From: JALSHZ01 sp964614535
GTDB taxonomy: Bacteria; Pseudomonadota; Gammaproteobacteria; UWMA-0217
Reading direction: 5' to 3'
DNA: 64,000 bases
Assembly: GCA_964614535.1 (NCBI GenBank)
Contig: CAZTOZ010000022.1
Coordinates: 9,615-73,614, forward strand
Positions 1-8,368 of the stretch are shown here, one piece after another. How positions within the stretch are numbered: position 1 is the first letter of the stretch; each line of letters begins with the position of its first letter. The position numbers and the translations under genes were made by a program. The notes beneath the pieces were generated by a model that was given only the letters and a program-made list of their open reading frames with translations, did not search any database and had not been told where the DNA came from.

Positions 1-564
1 AAGGCGCGTATCGATCTGGACATCGCCCAGGCACGCACCGGCCTCGGCGAGACCGCCCGCGCCTGGGCGCTGGCCCGCGAAGCCTTCGACGTCTTCATGG
101 CAGCGGAGGCCTGGCAGGATGCCATCGAGGCCTGCGAGGTGATGTACAACACCGGCGAACCGGCCGCCGTCATCGCGCTGGCCCACGGCATCTGGCTCAG
201 CGTCACCTATCCGGTCGATCCCCAGACCACCATCACGATGATGAACTATTTCATCGACGACACCCCCGACAACTCCGACGGCGCCGCCGTTGCCGCCGCC
301 GTCGCCCACTACATCGCCGGAATCCGCGCCCCCGACGACCAGTACGAGAGCCTCTCGTTCCTCACCCGGAACATGATCGTCCGCGTGGCCGAACGCCACG
401 GCAACGTCAAGTCGCAGCAGGAGCTGGACATGTGGATGATGAAGCTCGAACTCAACGACCCGGCGGTTTTCATACCGCGGATGGGGCGCGTGCTCGACAT
501 CATCGTCATGGACCAGTGGTGGATCGACCGCGATGCACTGCGGGCCAAACTGCCGGAGGCTTGA
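1..564 (+). CDS. C-terminal part of an unrecognised helical protein (5' end outside window)
   Basis: The reading frame is open from base 1, so the gene starts upstream of the window; an internal ATG lies at 97. The visible 187 residues are rich in Ala, Glu, Met and Trp and look mostly helical, with no signal peptide or membrane segment. I do not recognise the family. It runs in the same direction as the small iron-sulfur protein that follows 63 bp later, and both point toward the convergent aprBA genes. A role connected to sulfur oxidation is possible from context only. Confidence 0.6.
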   Translation, partial: KARIDLDIAQARTGLGETARAWALAREAFDVFMAAEAWQDAIEACEVMYNTGEPAAVIALAHGIWLSVTYPVDPQTTITMMNYFIDDTPDNSDGAAVAAAVAHYIAGIRAPDDQYESLSFLTRNMIVRVAERHGNVKSQQELDMWMMKLELNDPAVFIPRMGRVLDIIVMDQWWIDRDALRAKLPEA

Positions 565-627
565 CGAGCACCGCCGCCGAGACGCCGCCAGAGCGGAAAA
601 CCATCACCGCCCCGGTGTGGAGAACCG

Positions 628-891
628 ATGAAACCCGACCCGACGACCCAGGCCCTCGACAAACTTCCGCCGATCCTGAAAAAAGGCCTGGAACGGAATC
701 TCTGCACCTGCAACGAGGTGCCGAAGATGAAGATCATCGAGGCCATCGCCAATGGTGCGACGACGCTCGAGGCCGTCAGGGCCCAGACCTATGCCACCGA
801 TGGGATCGGCTGCTGCACGCAGCAGGTGAAACGGCTGATCGAGTGTATCTGCGAGGAAGGCGATGGCGGAGACCCGCCACCGTCAGAGTGA
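628..891 (+). CDS. Small BFD-like [2Fe-2S] domain protein
   Basis: An 87-residue protein resembling bacterioferritin-associated ferredoxin (BFD-like) domains, which bind a [2Fe-2S] cluster through a CxC pair followed about 32 residues later by a CxxC pair. Here C26 and C28 form the first pair. The second site reads GIGCCTQQV, giving adjacent C62-C63 rather than CxxC, and an extra CxC lies at C73/C75. The spacing is therefore unusual and cluster ligation is uncertain. It probably acts as an electron carrier or iron-sulfur accessory protein. Its last 9 bp overlap the end of aprA on the other strand. Confidence 0.65.
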   Translation: MKPDPTTQALDKLPPILKKGLERNLCTCNEVPKMKIIEAIANGATTLEAVRAQTYATDGIGCCTQQVKRLIECICEEGDGGDPPPSE

Positions 892-2862
892 GTCGGGCCC
901 CATGTGGGCGATGCCTTCGGCCTCGTTCTCCTCGTCGTAGCGGACGAGGGGCTGCCATTTGACTTTCTTCAGCTCCCAGACACAACGCTCCTTGTCGAAA
1001 ACGCTGTTGACGAAGCACTTCCAGTTGTCGTCATCGAGGCTGGGGCGGTCGGCGCGATAGTAGTATCCGGGGTAGCGGGTCTCCTCCCTGAACTGGATGT
1101 GCTTCATGTGCGCCCAGGCGGCCAGCAGGCGGTGTCGGTTCTCCCAGGCACGCAGCAGTTCGTGCAGATTTCTTGCGCACAATCTCTCGGCGTCCTCGCG
1201 CAACAGCATCAGCTTGTGTTCGGCGATCTCCAGCATCTTTGCATTGGTCTGGTAGCTGGTAGAGGTACCGGCCACGTATTCGTCCATGATTTTCTGCAGC
1301 CGGTGCTGGAACATCTCGGGGCTGATGTAGTGGGGGTTGACCTCGCTGTCGGTGGTGTAGTCCCGGTGTTCCAGATAGGTCTTCACCGGCCCATAGAGTT
1401 CGGCGACGATCTCGTCGACGCTCGACTCCAGCACCGGCTCGGCATCGGCATGGTCGATGACGTAGCGGACCATCGCCTTGGCCGCGATACGTCCTTCGGT
1501 GAACGAGCCGGAGCTGAACTTGTGGCCCGAGGCGCCGACGCCGTCGCCGGCGGTGAAGAGCCCGCCGACGGTGCTCATCCGGTTGTAGCCCCAGTGGTAG
1601 TGGTCGGGCGTGCCGGGCAGGTCTTCCGGGCCGGAGACCCAGATGCCGGCGCAGCCGGCATGGGAGCCGAGAAGATAGGGCTCGGTGGGCATCAGCTCGG
1701 ACATCTCCTCTCCCGGCTCGATGTTCTCACCCGCCCAGAGGCCACACTGCGAAACGGTCATGTGGAGGAAATCCTCCCAAGCCTCGGCTTCGAGGCGCTT
1801 GACCTCTTTCGGATCCATGTCCCGGGCCAGATTGGCGATGGCCGAGGCGGTGTCGATGAAGATCGGCCCGCGCCCTTCCCGCAGCTCCTTGAGCATCAGG
1901 TGATTGCGCAGGCAGGTGCCCATCTTCTTGTCCCGGGCATAGACATGGGCGCCGATCTCCCGCAGATCGTCGATATTCGCCTCGAGATAGTTTTCCCCCG
2001 CCGCATTGAACGATCTCGCCTTGAACAGCAGGAACCAGGCACCCACCGGCCCGTAGCCATCCTTGAAGCGCACCGGCACGAAGCGGTTCTCCATCATCGT
2101 CAGCTCGGCACCCACCTCGGCCGCCATGGCATAGGTGGAGCCACTGTTCCAGCTCGGGTACCAGGTCCGCCCCATGCCCTCCCCGACCGAACGCGGACGA
2201 AAGACGTTGACGGCGCCACCACAGACCAGCAGACAGGCCTTGAAACGGTAGATGACGATCTTGTCCTCCCGCACCGAGAAGCCGGCGGCACCAGCGATGC
2301 GCTTCGGATCGTTCTTGTCCTTGAGCAGCTTGACGATGAAGACGTGCTCGTCGATGTTGTCGCTGCCCAGCGCCTTCTTCGCCGCTTCGGCGACGATCGG
2401 CTTGTAGGACTCACCGTGGATCATGATCTGCCAACGCCCGGAGTGAACCGGCTTGCCCCCCTCCTTGAGGCTCTTGCCCTCGTCCCCCTCCTGCTTCCAG
2501 ATGGGCAATCCCCACTTCTCGAAGTGGTGGATCGAGTCGTCGACATGCCGGCCGACGTCATAGACCAGATCCTCCCGGGTAATGCCCATCAGGTCCCCCC
2601 GGACGTGGCGCACATAGTCGGCTGGGTCGTTCTCGCCCATGTAGGTATTGATGGCGGAGAGACCTTGTGCCACGGCGCCGGAACGTTCCAGCGCCGCCTT
2701 GTCCACCAGTTTGACGCTGATCTCGTAGCCTTCGGCACTGGCCGCATCCACCCACCGCCGAATTTCGAACGCCGCGCCGCAAGCGGCCATTCCCCCGCCG
2801 ATCAACAGAATGTCCACCGTTTCCTCGACGATCTCGGGATTGCCGAATCCGTATTCACTCAT
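883..2862 (-). CDS. aprA: Adenylylsulfate (APS) reductase, alpha subunit
   Basis: This is the FAD-containing catalytic subunit of dissimilatory APS reductase, which interconverts APS with sulfite plus AMP in the cytoplasm. In sulfur oxidisers it runs from sulfite to APS. The 659 residues are typical for AprA. The N-terminal dinucleotide-binding loop IGGGMAACGAA lies at residues 21-31, GAVAQGLSAINTY at 62-74, a GSHAGCAGIW segment at 399-408, and the C-terminal FAD loop GGLFTAGDGVGASGHKFSSG at 433-452. The start is supported by a GGAGAG ribosome site about 8 bp upstream. It lies 113 bp downstream of aprB and is presumably co-transcribed with it. No aprM or qmo gene is visible next to it inside the window. 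Confidence 0.97.
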   Translation of the reverse strand: MSEYGFGNPEIVEETVDILLIGGGMAACGAAFEIRRWVDAASAEGYEISVKLVDKAALERSGAVAQGLSAINTYMGENDPADYVRHVRGDLMGITREDLVYDVGRHVDDSIHHFEKWGLPIWKQEGDEGKSLKEGGKPVHSGRWQIMIHGESYKPIVAEAAKKALGSDNIDEHVFIVKLLKDKNDPKRIAGAAGFSVREDKIVIYRFKACLLVCGGAVNVFRPRSVGEGMGRTWYPSWNSGSTYAMAAEVGAELTMMENRFVPVRFKDGYGPVGAWFLLFKARSFNAAGENYLEANIDDLREIGAHVYARDKKMGTCLRNHLMLKELREGRGPIFIDTASAIANLARDMDPKEVKRLEAEAWEDFLHMTVSQCGLWAGENIEPGEEMSELMPTEPYLLGSHAGCAGIWVSGPEDLPGTPDHYHWGYNRMSTVGGLFTAGDGVGASGHKFSSGSFTEGRIAAKAMVRYVIDHADAEPVLESSVDEIVAELYGPVKTYLEHRDYTTDSEVNPHYISPEMFQHRLQKIMDEYVAGTSTSYQTNAKMLEIAEHKLMLLREDAERLCARNLHELLRAWENRHRLLAAWAHMKHIQFREETRYPGYYYRADRPSLDDDNWKCFVNSVFDKERCVWELKKVKWQPLVRYDEENEAEGIAHMGPDSL

Positions 2863-2975
2863 TCATTCTCTCCGCAAGCGGTTGTCGGCCCGGCGATCCA
2901 TCGCGTCGGCACCGCCGACGGCAGCCCGTGCCGCTGCCGGCGATCACACCCCGATCGTCCCCCCGGGCCGGTTCT

Positions 2976-3440
2976 TCAGTCGGCGCGAAACTGGGACGGA
3001 TCACCCTGCACGCTATTGCGGGTGAAGAGCACGCCATCGTCGATGAGGTCGGGCAGTTTCGCCTTCGGCTCGCCACTGTAGGGTTCCACGGCACCGGCGG
3101 GGATCGTCCGTGTCGGGTATTTGAAACGCTTCTTCTCACCATTGCGAAAACGAATGGTCCAGATGATCGACGCCTCGGCCAGCAACGGTTGGACCGATCC
3201 GCCCAACGGCACGAAATCGGCGTAGGCGCGACATTCGACCGCGTTCCGCGGACAAGCCTTGACGCAGGCATAGCATTCCCAACATTGCCCCGGTTCGCGA
3301 TTGAACGCCTTGCGCACGTGACCGGCCGACGAGCGCTCCTGCTTCAGCGACATGAGATCGGTTGGGCAGATGTGTACACACAGCGGCCTGTCGAGATCCC
3401 GGCAGCCGTCGCACTTGTCAATGCGTACAAAGGTCGGCAT
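2976..3440 (-). CDS. aprB: Adenylylsulfate (APS) reductase, beta subunit
   Basis: This is the electron-transfer subunit of APS reductase and carries two [4Fe-4S] clusters. The start at 3440 (MPTFVRIDKC) is chosen over an upstream in-frame start because it gives the usual AprB N-terminus, a length of 154 residues and a GAGGT ribosome site. Cysteines C10, C13, C21, C25 and C53, C56, C59, C63 form the two cluster motifs, the second being WECYACVKACP. The remaining C-terminal part is the tail that normally wraps around AprA. It is the first gene of aprBA. Confidence 0.96.
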   Translation of the reverse strand: MPTFVRIDKCDGCRDLDRPLCVHICPTDLMSLKQERSSAGHVRKAFNREPGQCWECYACVKACPRNAVECRAYADFVPLGGSVQPLLAEASIIWTIRFRNGEKKRFKYPTRTIPAGAVEPYSGEPKAKLPDLIDDGVLFTRNSVQGDPSQFRAD

Positions 3441-3539
3441 CGCTATACCTCGTCGTGGTATTGAGTTGGGCCCGGCGCACTGTGCCGCAAAAGGTAAGCC
3501 GTGACGGCGGCAACCACAAATACACAAGTTTGTTGATTG

Positions 3540-3556
3540 GATAAGACAGGCTTATC
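3540..3556. promoter_or_regulatory. Inverted repeat upstream of aprBA, possible operator
   Basis: GATAAG-ACAGG-CTTATC is a perfect 6-bp inverted repeat with a 5-nt spacer, about 100 bp upstream of the aprB start, in the intergenic region (3441-3682) that must hold the aprBA promoter. The surrounding bases are locally AT-rich. No convincing -35/-10 pair was found. A regulator-binding role is a guess from position and symmetry. Confidence 0.25.
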
Positions 3557-3650
3557 GGGCCGGACCCGCAAACCGGGTGGCGGCCCCTGACACCGTCGAA
3601 ACTGCGGGGCATCCTATCACGGGCGGCTGGTGGGCTCTACGAAATCGGCG

Positions 3651-3667
3651 CGCCGCCGGAGGCGGCG
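3651..3667 (-). terminator. GC-rich hairpin after the metzincin-like gene
   Basis: CGCCGCC-GGA-GGCGGCG forms a 7-bp perfect stem 16 bp past the stop codon of the gene ending at 3683. There is no real T-run after it on the minus strand, so it is a weak terminator candidate. Confidence 0.3.
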
Positions 3668-3682
3668 CCGGCTCGGTCGAAC

Positions 3683-4450
3683 TCAATTGAACCAGTTGAT
3701 CTCCAGCGCCGTTCTGGCGCCGATGACGACATGGTCGAGCGATTCGGGGATATAGGCCAGCCCCTTGTCGACCGGAATGCGCCCCCCCATGATCTCGGCC
3801 ATCCGCTGCGGGTAACGATGGGTCACATAGGGGTTGGCGTAACCCACCGGGTAGATGGGCATGTTGGTGGCCGGGTCGTACTTGTCGGTGGCCCCGAGGG
3901 TGTGGAGCATCTCGTGGGCGATGACGAAGTTGTTGGTGCCGTTGTAGCGGCGGTCGGCGTAGGCATGCACCAGGCCGATCAGCCCCTTGGGCAACGCCAG
4001 GGAGTCGGGGATCCCGGGTTGCTGCGCCGGATCGTAGTAGACGACGAAGACACGGATGTCACCGGCGTTCCAGCCGGCATCGTGCAGCGCGGCCCAGAGC
4101 CGCAGGCGCAAGCTGTAGACGATGGTATCGACGACACTGTCGGCTGCCTCGTCGCGGCGAGGGGGGAGCGAATCGACGACCGCCTCGACACGAACCGCCA
4201 CCGGTTCGTCGATGGGAATGGCGTAGTCCGATGCCTGCTGGCGCATGAAGCGGGCGATGCCGGCGAAGTCATCCTCCCGGAGCCGCTCGATGTAACGCGC
4301 CGTCCGTGGCGAGCCGTCGCCATTGACCGGATAGATGACGACGTCGAGGGTGTCGTCCCAGTCGGTGGCTTCGAGACGTTCGAAATAGGTGTTCCAGGCC
4401 ACCATCACGAGAATCGCCAGCAGGATGCTTATTCTGATTTTTTTCCACAT
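3683..4450 (-). CDS. Membrane-anchored metzincin-like zinc metalloprotease
   Basis: A 255-residue protein. Residues 4-20 form an N-terminal hydrophobic segment preceded by MWKK, a signal anchor or signal peptide that would place the rest in the periplasm. Residues 179-189 read HEMLHTLGATD, matching the metzincin zinc motif HExxHxxGxx(H/D) with Asp as third ligand, and EIMGG at 219-223 could be the Met-turn. The start at 4450 has a GGAAAGG ribosome site. It is divergent from bpt, with 189 bp between them. I cannot assign a substrate or a named family. Zinc-protease activity is inferred from the motif. Confidence 0.72.
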   Translation of the reverse strand: MWKKIRISILLAILVMVAWNTYFERLEATDWDDTLDVVIYPVNGDGSPRTARYIERLREDDFAGIARFMRQQASDYAIPIDEPVAVRVEAVVDSLPPRRDEAADSVVDTIVYSLRLRLWAALHDAGWNAGDIRVFVVYYDPAQQPGIPDSLALPKGLIGLVHAYADRRYNGTNNFVIAHEMLHTLGATDKYDPATNMPIYPVGYANPYVTHRYPQRMAEIMGGRIPVDKGLAYIPESLDHVVIGARTALEINWFN

Positions 4451-4639
4451 CGCCCTTTCCGACAAACGACACTGTTTGGGCGATAATAGTATGATCAGGT
4501 TCCACCGGATCGGCTCTGCTTCACAAAAGTATGTGAGCCTGTTCGGGTTTTTTGTCACGACAGACCGACAAGCGGCTGAATTCCCGATACAAATGAGTGT
4601 CAACCCCCACGATTCGATGACGACGGCGGAGCAACCGTG

Positions 4640-5356
4640 ATGCGCGCCGCCACCCAGACGGTCAAGGTCTATGCCACGCCCCCGCAGCCCTGCAGTTATC
4701 TGGCGGGCCGGCTTGCCGCCAACGCCTTCATCGACCCAACCTTCACACCGGGCCCGGAGGCCTATCAGATACTGATCGACCAGGGCTACCGCCGCAGCGG
4801 CGAACACCTCTACCGGCCCACCTGCCCGGACTGCCACGACTGCCTCTCCTGCCGCGTTCCGACCGCCACGTTCCAGCCCAACCGTTCGCAGCGGCGCTGC
4901 TGGAGGAAGAACGCCGACCTCGACGTGACGCTGCAACCCGCCGGTTTCTCCGACGAGGCCTTCGCTCTCTACACCCGCTACCTCAATGCCCGCCATGGCG
5001 ATGGTGACATGGCCAATCCGGACGAGGAGAGCTTCCGCGGCTTCCTCTGGTGCGACTGGAGCGATACCCGCTTCATCCACTTCCGCCTCGACGGCCGCCT
5101 GGTCGGCGTGGCGGTCGTCGACAGGCTGCCGCGCGGCTATTCGGCGGTCTACACCTTTTTCGATCCCGATCTGGCCAGCCGTGGCCTCGGCACCTATGCA
5201 GTACTGTGGGAGCTGGAACATGCCCGGCTGGAAGGCCTGCCATTCGTCTACCTGGGCTACTGGATCGCCGAGAGCCGTAAGATGCAGTACAAATCCCGTT
5301 TTCGGCCGCTGGAGGTGCTTGAAAATGGCGTCTGGCGACCGCACACCTCAGAATAA
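4640..5356 (+). CDS. bpt: Aspartate/glutamate leucyltransferase (N-degron pathway)
   Basis: The protein matches Bpt-type transferases (R-transferase fold), which move leucine from Leu-tRNA onto N-terminal Asp or Glu of proteins and so mark them for ClpAP degradation. Family landmarks visible are the N-terminal CSYL segment, the cysteine-rich YRPTCPDCHDCLSCRVP stretch, the RRCWRKN segment, the acyltransferase-like VGVAVVDRLP and YTFFDPDLASRGLGTYA region, and the C-terminal YWIAESRKMQYKSRFRPLE. The ATG at 4640 is preferred over the adjoining GTG at 4637 because GGAG at 4628-4631 is well spaced for it. Length (238 residues) is normal. It is followed after 20 bp by an exported-protein gene. Confidence 0.93.
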   Translation: MRAATQTVKVYATPPQPCSYLAGRLAANAFIDPTFTPGPEAYQILIDQGYRRSGEHLYRPTCPDCHDCLSCRVPTATFQPNRSQRRCWRKNADLDVTLQPAGFSDEAFALYTRYLNARHGDGDMANPDEESFRGFLWCDWSDTRFIHFRLDGRLVGVAVVDRLPRGYSAVYTFFDPDLASRGLGTYAVLWELEHARLEGLPFVYLGYWIAESRKMQYKSRFRPLEVLENGVWRPHTSE

Positions 5357-5376
5357 TCATCATGGAACAATGACTT

Positions 5377-5979
5377 ATGAGCAATTACTCACGAACTCTT
5401 CCAGCAACCATCCTCACCCTCCTGCTGTCGGCCCAGCAGGGCGCCGCGGCGGAGTGCAGCCGCGCCGACATCGACCGCTATCTCGATCAGGGGCTCTCAC
5501 TGGCCAGGATCACCCGCCTCTGCGCGGAGGAGCCCCCCCCGCCAGCACCCGCCACGGCGACCGCCGATCACGGTGTCGACCCGGCCACCGCCGTCTATCT
5601 GCAGACCGCCATCGATGCCGATGAGGTCAGAATCGGCGCCGACGACATCACGCTGGTGCAGAACCGCTGCTTTCCCTACGGTGAAGAGGGGTACGGCGGC
5701 ATCCAGCCCTCGGCCTGCGTGACCCGGACGGTGACCATTGCGCGCGAGGGAATGAAGATCGGCGACGTGGTCGAGGCCCGCTTTCTGATCCGCGACGGCG
5801 TCCTGATGGTCCACGGCGACATCCGCCAGACGTTCTCCGATACCGGCAAGCTCCGCCGGCGGGAACTGACGGAACTGAAGAAGCAGTACCCGGAGAGACT
5901 CGATCGATTCGACGTGCCGGTAAAGCCGAGCATGAAGCGCAAGAAGGTGGCCGAAGCACTGGAAAGGCTGGCGAAATAG
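5377..5979 (+). CDS. Exported protein of unknown function
   Basis: A 200-residue protein with an N-terminal signal peptide (hydrophobic core ATILTLLLSA, likely cleavage after GAAA-E near residue 26). The mature part begins with a short ECSRADIDRYLDQGLSLARI motif, then a Pro/Ala linker (about 49-62), then a beta-rich region with two cysteines (in NRCFPYG and SACVTRT) and a Lys/Arg-rich helical C-terminus. I do not recognise the family. It follows bpt by 20 bp and ends before a strong bidirectional terminator. Confidence 0.7.
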   Translation: MSNYSRTLPATILTLLLSAQQGAAAECSRADIDRYLDQGLSLARITRLCAEEPPPPAPATATADHGVDPATAVYLQTAIDADEVRIGADDITLVQNRCFPYGEEGYGGIQPSACVTRTVTIAREGMKIGDVVEARFLIRDGVLMVHGDIRQTFSDTGKLRRRELTELKKQYPERLDRFDVPVKPSMKRKKVAEALERLAK

Positions 5980-6027
5980 CAGACGACGACCGGCGCCATC
6001 CCCCGCGCGTCACAGACAGGAACAAAA

Positions 6028-6055
6028 AAAGCCTCGCCGAAGCGAGGCTTTCTTC
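6028..6055. terminator. Bidirectional hairpin terminator
   Basis: AAAGCCTCGC-CGAA-GCGAGGCTTT is a perfect 10-bp stem. It is followed by TCTTCT on the plus strand, and the A-run upstream becomes a T-run on the minus strand. It sits between the convergent ends of the exported protein (5979) and the repeat protein (6080) and can serve both. Confidence 0.85.
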
Positions 6056-6079
6056 TCTGTTGGACCGATCGGACGGAGA

Positions 6080-7471
6080 TCAGAGTTCCACGTTCAACGC
6101 CCGCAGCGTATCCATGGTCACGCCGCCACGCGCGAGCCCCTGCTTGCGCTGGAACTTGTCGATCGCGGTCAGCGTCTCGTCTCCCAGCACCCCGTCGATG
6201 GCAACGCGATAGCCGGCATCGTTGAGCGCTTTCTGGATCTTCTTCACCAGCGCCGGCGTGGTGTTGGTCTCACAGAGGATCTGACGCCACTCCAGGCGCT
6301 CGTCCCCCACCTTCACCCGCTTGGTCACTTTCTGCGTCTTGGCCGGAATCGGGATGCGCTTCTCCTCGGCCGGTTTGACCAGCTTGCGGACCCGAATCTT
6401 CTTGGTGACCGCCGGAATCTCGATCCGCTTGGTCGTCGCCGGCGTCTTCAGCACGCGCTTGGTGATGGTCTTGTAGACCGCCGGGGTCTTCTTCAGGCAG
6501 AGCTTGTTGCCCGTCGGCTTGGCCCCTTCCGGTGCCGGATCGCCCTGCTTCACCCAGGTAACCGACTCGTCCGACACCTTCACCCGCTTGGTCACCTCGG
6601 TGTACTGGGCCGGAATGACCTCACGCTTCTCCTCGGCCGGCTTGACCAGCTTGCGGACCCGAACGGTCTTGTACTCGGCCGGGATCTCCACGGTCTTGGT
6701 GGTGGCCGGCGTCTTGACGACACGCTTGGTGACGGTCTTGTACTTGGCCGGGATCTCCACCAGGCACATGATCTCGCCGGTGGCGTTGTCGATGCGCTCC
6801 TTGGCGCCGCGACCCTTCTTCCACACCGTCTTGGCCGGCTCGACGAGGATCTTTTCAGTGACGGTCTCGTAGGTGGCCGGCACCTGCACCACCTTGGTGG
6901 AGGCCTCCTTCACCATCACTTTCTCCTCGACCCACTCGTACTTGGGCGGGATGACGGTGATCTTCTCCGAGGCCTCCTTGGCCAGCACCTTCTCGGTTTC
7001 GGTGCGATAGACCGCCGGCTTGTAATACTCCAGATAGCAGTCCCCCGGTTGCGCCGTATCGGCCGGCAGGCCGGCCCCCTTGGCATAGGCGATCAGCGAG
7101 GCGCCAGCGGTCTTGACCTGGCCCTTCGGCGTGGTGAGCACCCACTGGGTCGAGGCCGGCTTGATCTCGATGCGCTCGGTCACCGTCTCATAGGTGGCCG
7201 GCACCGGCACCAGCTTGAACGAAGGCTCCTTCACCTGGACCGTCTCCTCGACCCACTCGTACTTGGGCGGGATGACCTCGATCCGTTCGGAGGGCTCGCT
7301 GATGACCACCTCCTCGGTGCGGGTTTCGTATTTGGCGGGGATGATGACCTTGGCATAACACTCGCCGGGCTTGGCATCGGGCAGTGTATCGGTGGCATCG
7401 ACTCTTGCATGGACGACGCTGCTCATCGACAGCGCGGCAGCAATCAACAGACCTAGGGACTTTCTATTCAT
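6080..7471 (-). CDS. Exported repeat protein with C-terminal peptidoglycan-binding domain
   Basis: A 463-residue protein with a signal peptide (NRKSLGLLIAAALSMSSVVHA). The body has four repeats of about 70-95 residues. Each starts just after a cysteine (GECYAK, GDCYLE, IMCLVE, KLCLKK), holds three sub-units of the pattern P-A/P-x-Y-x-x-V/T, and closes with a Trp. The first two repeats are Glu-rich and the last two Lys/Arg-rich. The last 60 residues (LVKKIQKALNDAGY, IDGVLGDETLTAIDKFQRKQ) form a PG_binding_1 domain. It therefore probably acts in the periplasm attached to the cell wall. The ATG at 7471 is chosen over an upstream TTG at 7486. The exact role is unknown. Confidence 0.85.
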   Translation of the reverse strand: MNRKSLGLLIAAALSMSSVVHARVDATDTLPDAKPGECYAKVIIPAKYETRTEEVVISEPSERIEVIPPKYEWVEETVQVKEPSFKLVPVPATYETVTERIEIKPASTQWVLTTPKGQVKTAGASLIAYAKGAGLPADTAQPGDCYLEYYKPAVYRTETEKVLAKEASEKITVIPPKYEWVEEKVMVKEASTKVVQVPATYETVTEKILVEPAKTVWKKGRGAKERIDNATGEIMCLVEIPAKYKTVTKRVVKTPATTKTVEIPAEYKTVRVRKLVKPAEEKREVIPAQYTEVTKRVKVSDESVTWVKQGDPAPEGAKPTGNKLCLKKTPAVYKTITKRVLKTPATTKRIEIPAVTKKIRVRKLVKPAEEKRIPIPAKTQKVTKRVKVGDERLEWRQILCETNTTPALVKKIQKALNDAGYRVAIDGVLGDETLTAIDKFQRKQGLARGGVTMDTLRALNVEL

Positions 7472-7739
7472 AAGGATGGATCTCAAATTGAATTTTTTAC
7501 TTGAATGGTCACTGGCAAATACTAGTCAATACCGTGAGAAAGTCCACAGTATGACGTAGGCGCCGACGAGCGGTGACCAACCTGCGGCCACTGCGCCGCC
7601 GGCCCTGTCCCACCCCGACCATGATGTAATAAATCAGATAAATAAAATATCCTAAGCTAATGAAATTTCTGATCTATATCGGAACGAACACCCCGGAGGT
7701 CAAGGCCCGGCACCCGACAACCCCGGCACCGGTTCACCA

Positions 7740-8309
7740 CTATTTCCGTGTGCCACCGCCCGCTTCCGCTGACAAATGTTTTAAAACCGACCAGTCGAAC
7801 GCCGGCCCCGGATCGCTCTTGCGCCCCGGCGCGATGTCGCTGTGGCCAACGATATTGCCGGCAAGCGCCGGCCAGACGCCGATCAGACAATCGACCAGCC
7901 GGACCAGCGCCTTATATTGACGCGGGTCGTAGGGATCGTCGTCACTGCCTTCCAGCTCGACGCCGATGGAGAAGTCGTTGCAGTTCTCCCGTCCCCGCCA
8001 GCACGAGACCCCCGCATGCCAGGCGCGCTTGTGCAGCGGCACATACTGCAACAGCTCGCCATCGCGGCGAATCAGCAGATGCGCCGAGACGCAGAGATCA
8101 CCGATGCCGGCAAAATAGTCGTCGGCCGCCGGATCGAGCCGGTTGCAGAAGAGATCGTCGATATAGGGGCCACCATACCGCCCGGGCGGCAGACTGATGT
8201 TGTGGATCACCAGCAGTTCGGGCGCAACACCGTCGGGACGATCGTTGAAATTGGGCGACGGACGCTGGGAGACCCCCTCGAGCAAGCCGGTGGCGTGGTC
8301 GTATTCCAT
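7740..8309 (-). CDS. ampD: 1,6-anhydro-N-acetylmuramyl-L-alanine amidase
   Basis: A cytoplasmic zinc amidase that cleaves the stem peptide from anhydro-muropeptides during cell-wall recycling. The 189-residue protein aligns with E. coli AmpD at an offset of two residues. Zinc ligands are H36 (VIHNISL), H156 (VGHSDIAPGRKSDPG) and D166, with E118 and K164 in catalytic positions. The N-terminal RPSPNFNDRP and the WHAGVSCWRGRENCNDFSIGVE region are typical. The ATG at 8309 is chosen; an in-frame TTG at 8339 would add ten residues. It is divergent from rep, 59 bp apart. Confidence 0.95.
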   Translation of the reverse strand: MEYDHATGLLEGVSQRPSPNFNDRPDGVAPELLVIHNISLPPGRYGGPYIDDLFCNRLDPAADDYFAGIGDLCVSAHLLIRRDGELLQYVPLHKRAWHAGVSCWRGRENCNDFSIGVELEGSDDDPYDPRQYKALVRLVDCLIGVWPALAGNIVGHSDIAPGRKSDPGPAFDWSVLKHLSAEAGGGTRK

Positions 8310-8368
8310 GGCTTGCAGCTTACGGTCCCGGGGGTACAATCCTCAACCCTTTCGCCAGCCGCCACCCC

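Noticed and set aside
904..3081. Long open frame on the plus strand across aprA
   Set aside because: It is antisense to aprA, whose FAD motifs and length are unmistakable. The frame stays open because of GC-rich third positions.
4451..5344. N-terminal extension of the metzincin-like protein to a much earlier start
   Set aside because: The extension lies antisense to bpt and has no domain. The ATG at 4450 has a good ribosome site and a membrane anchor right after it.
7660..7920. Short plus-strand frame starting MKFLIYIGTNTPEV
   Set aside because: It runs into ampD on the opposite strand, has no ribosome site, and turns into Pro/Arg-rich shadow sequence.
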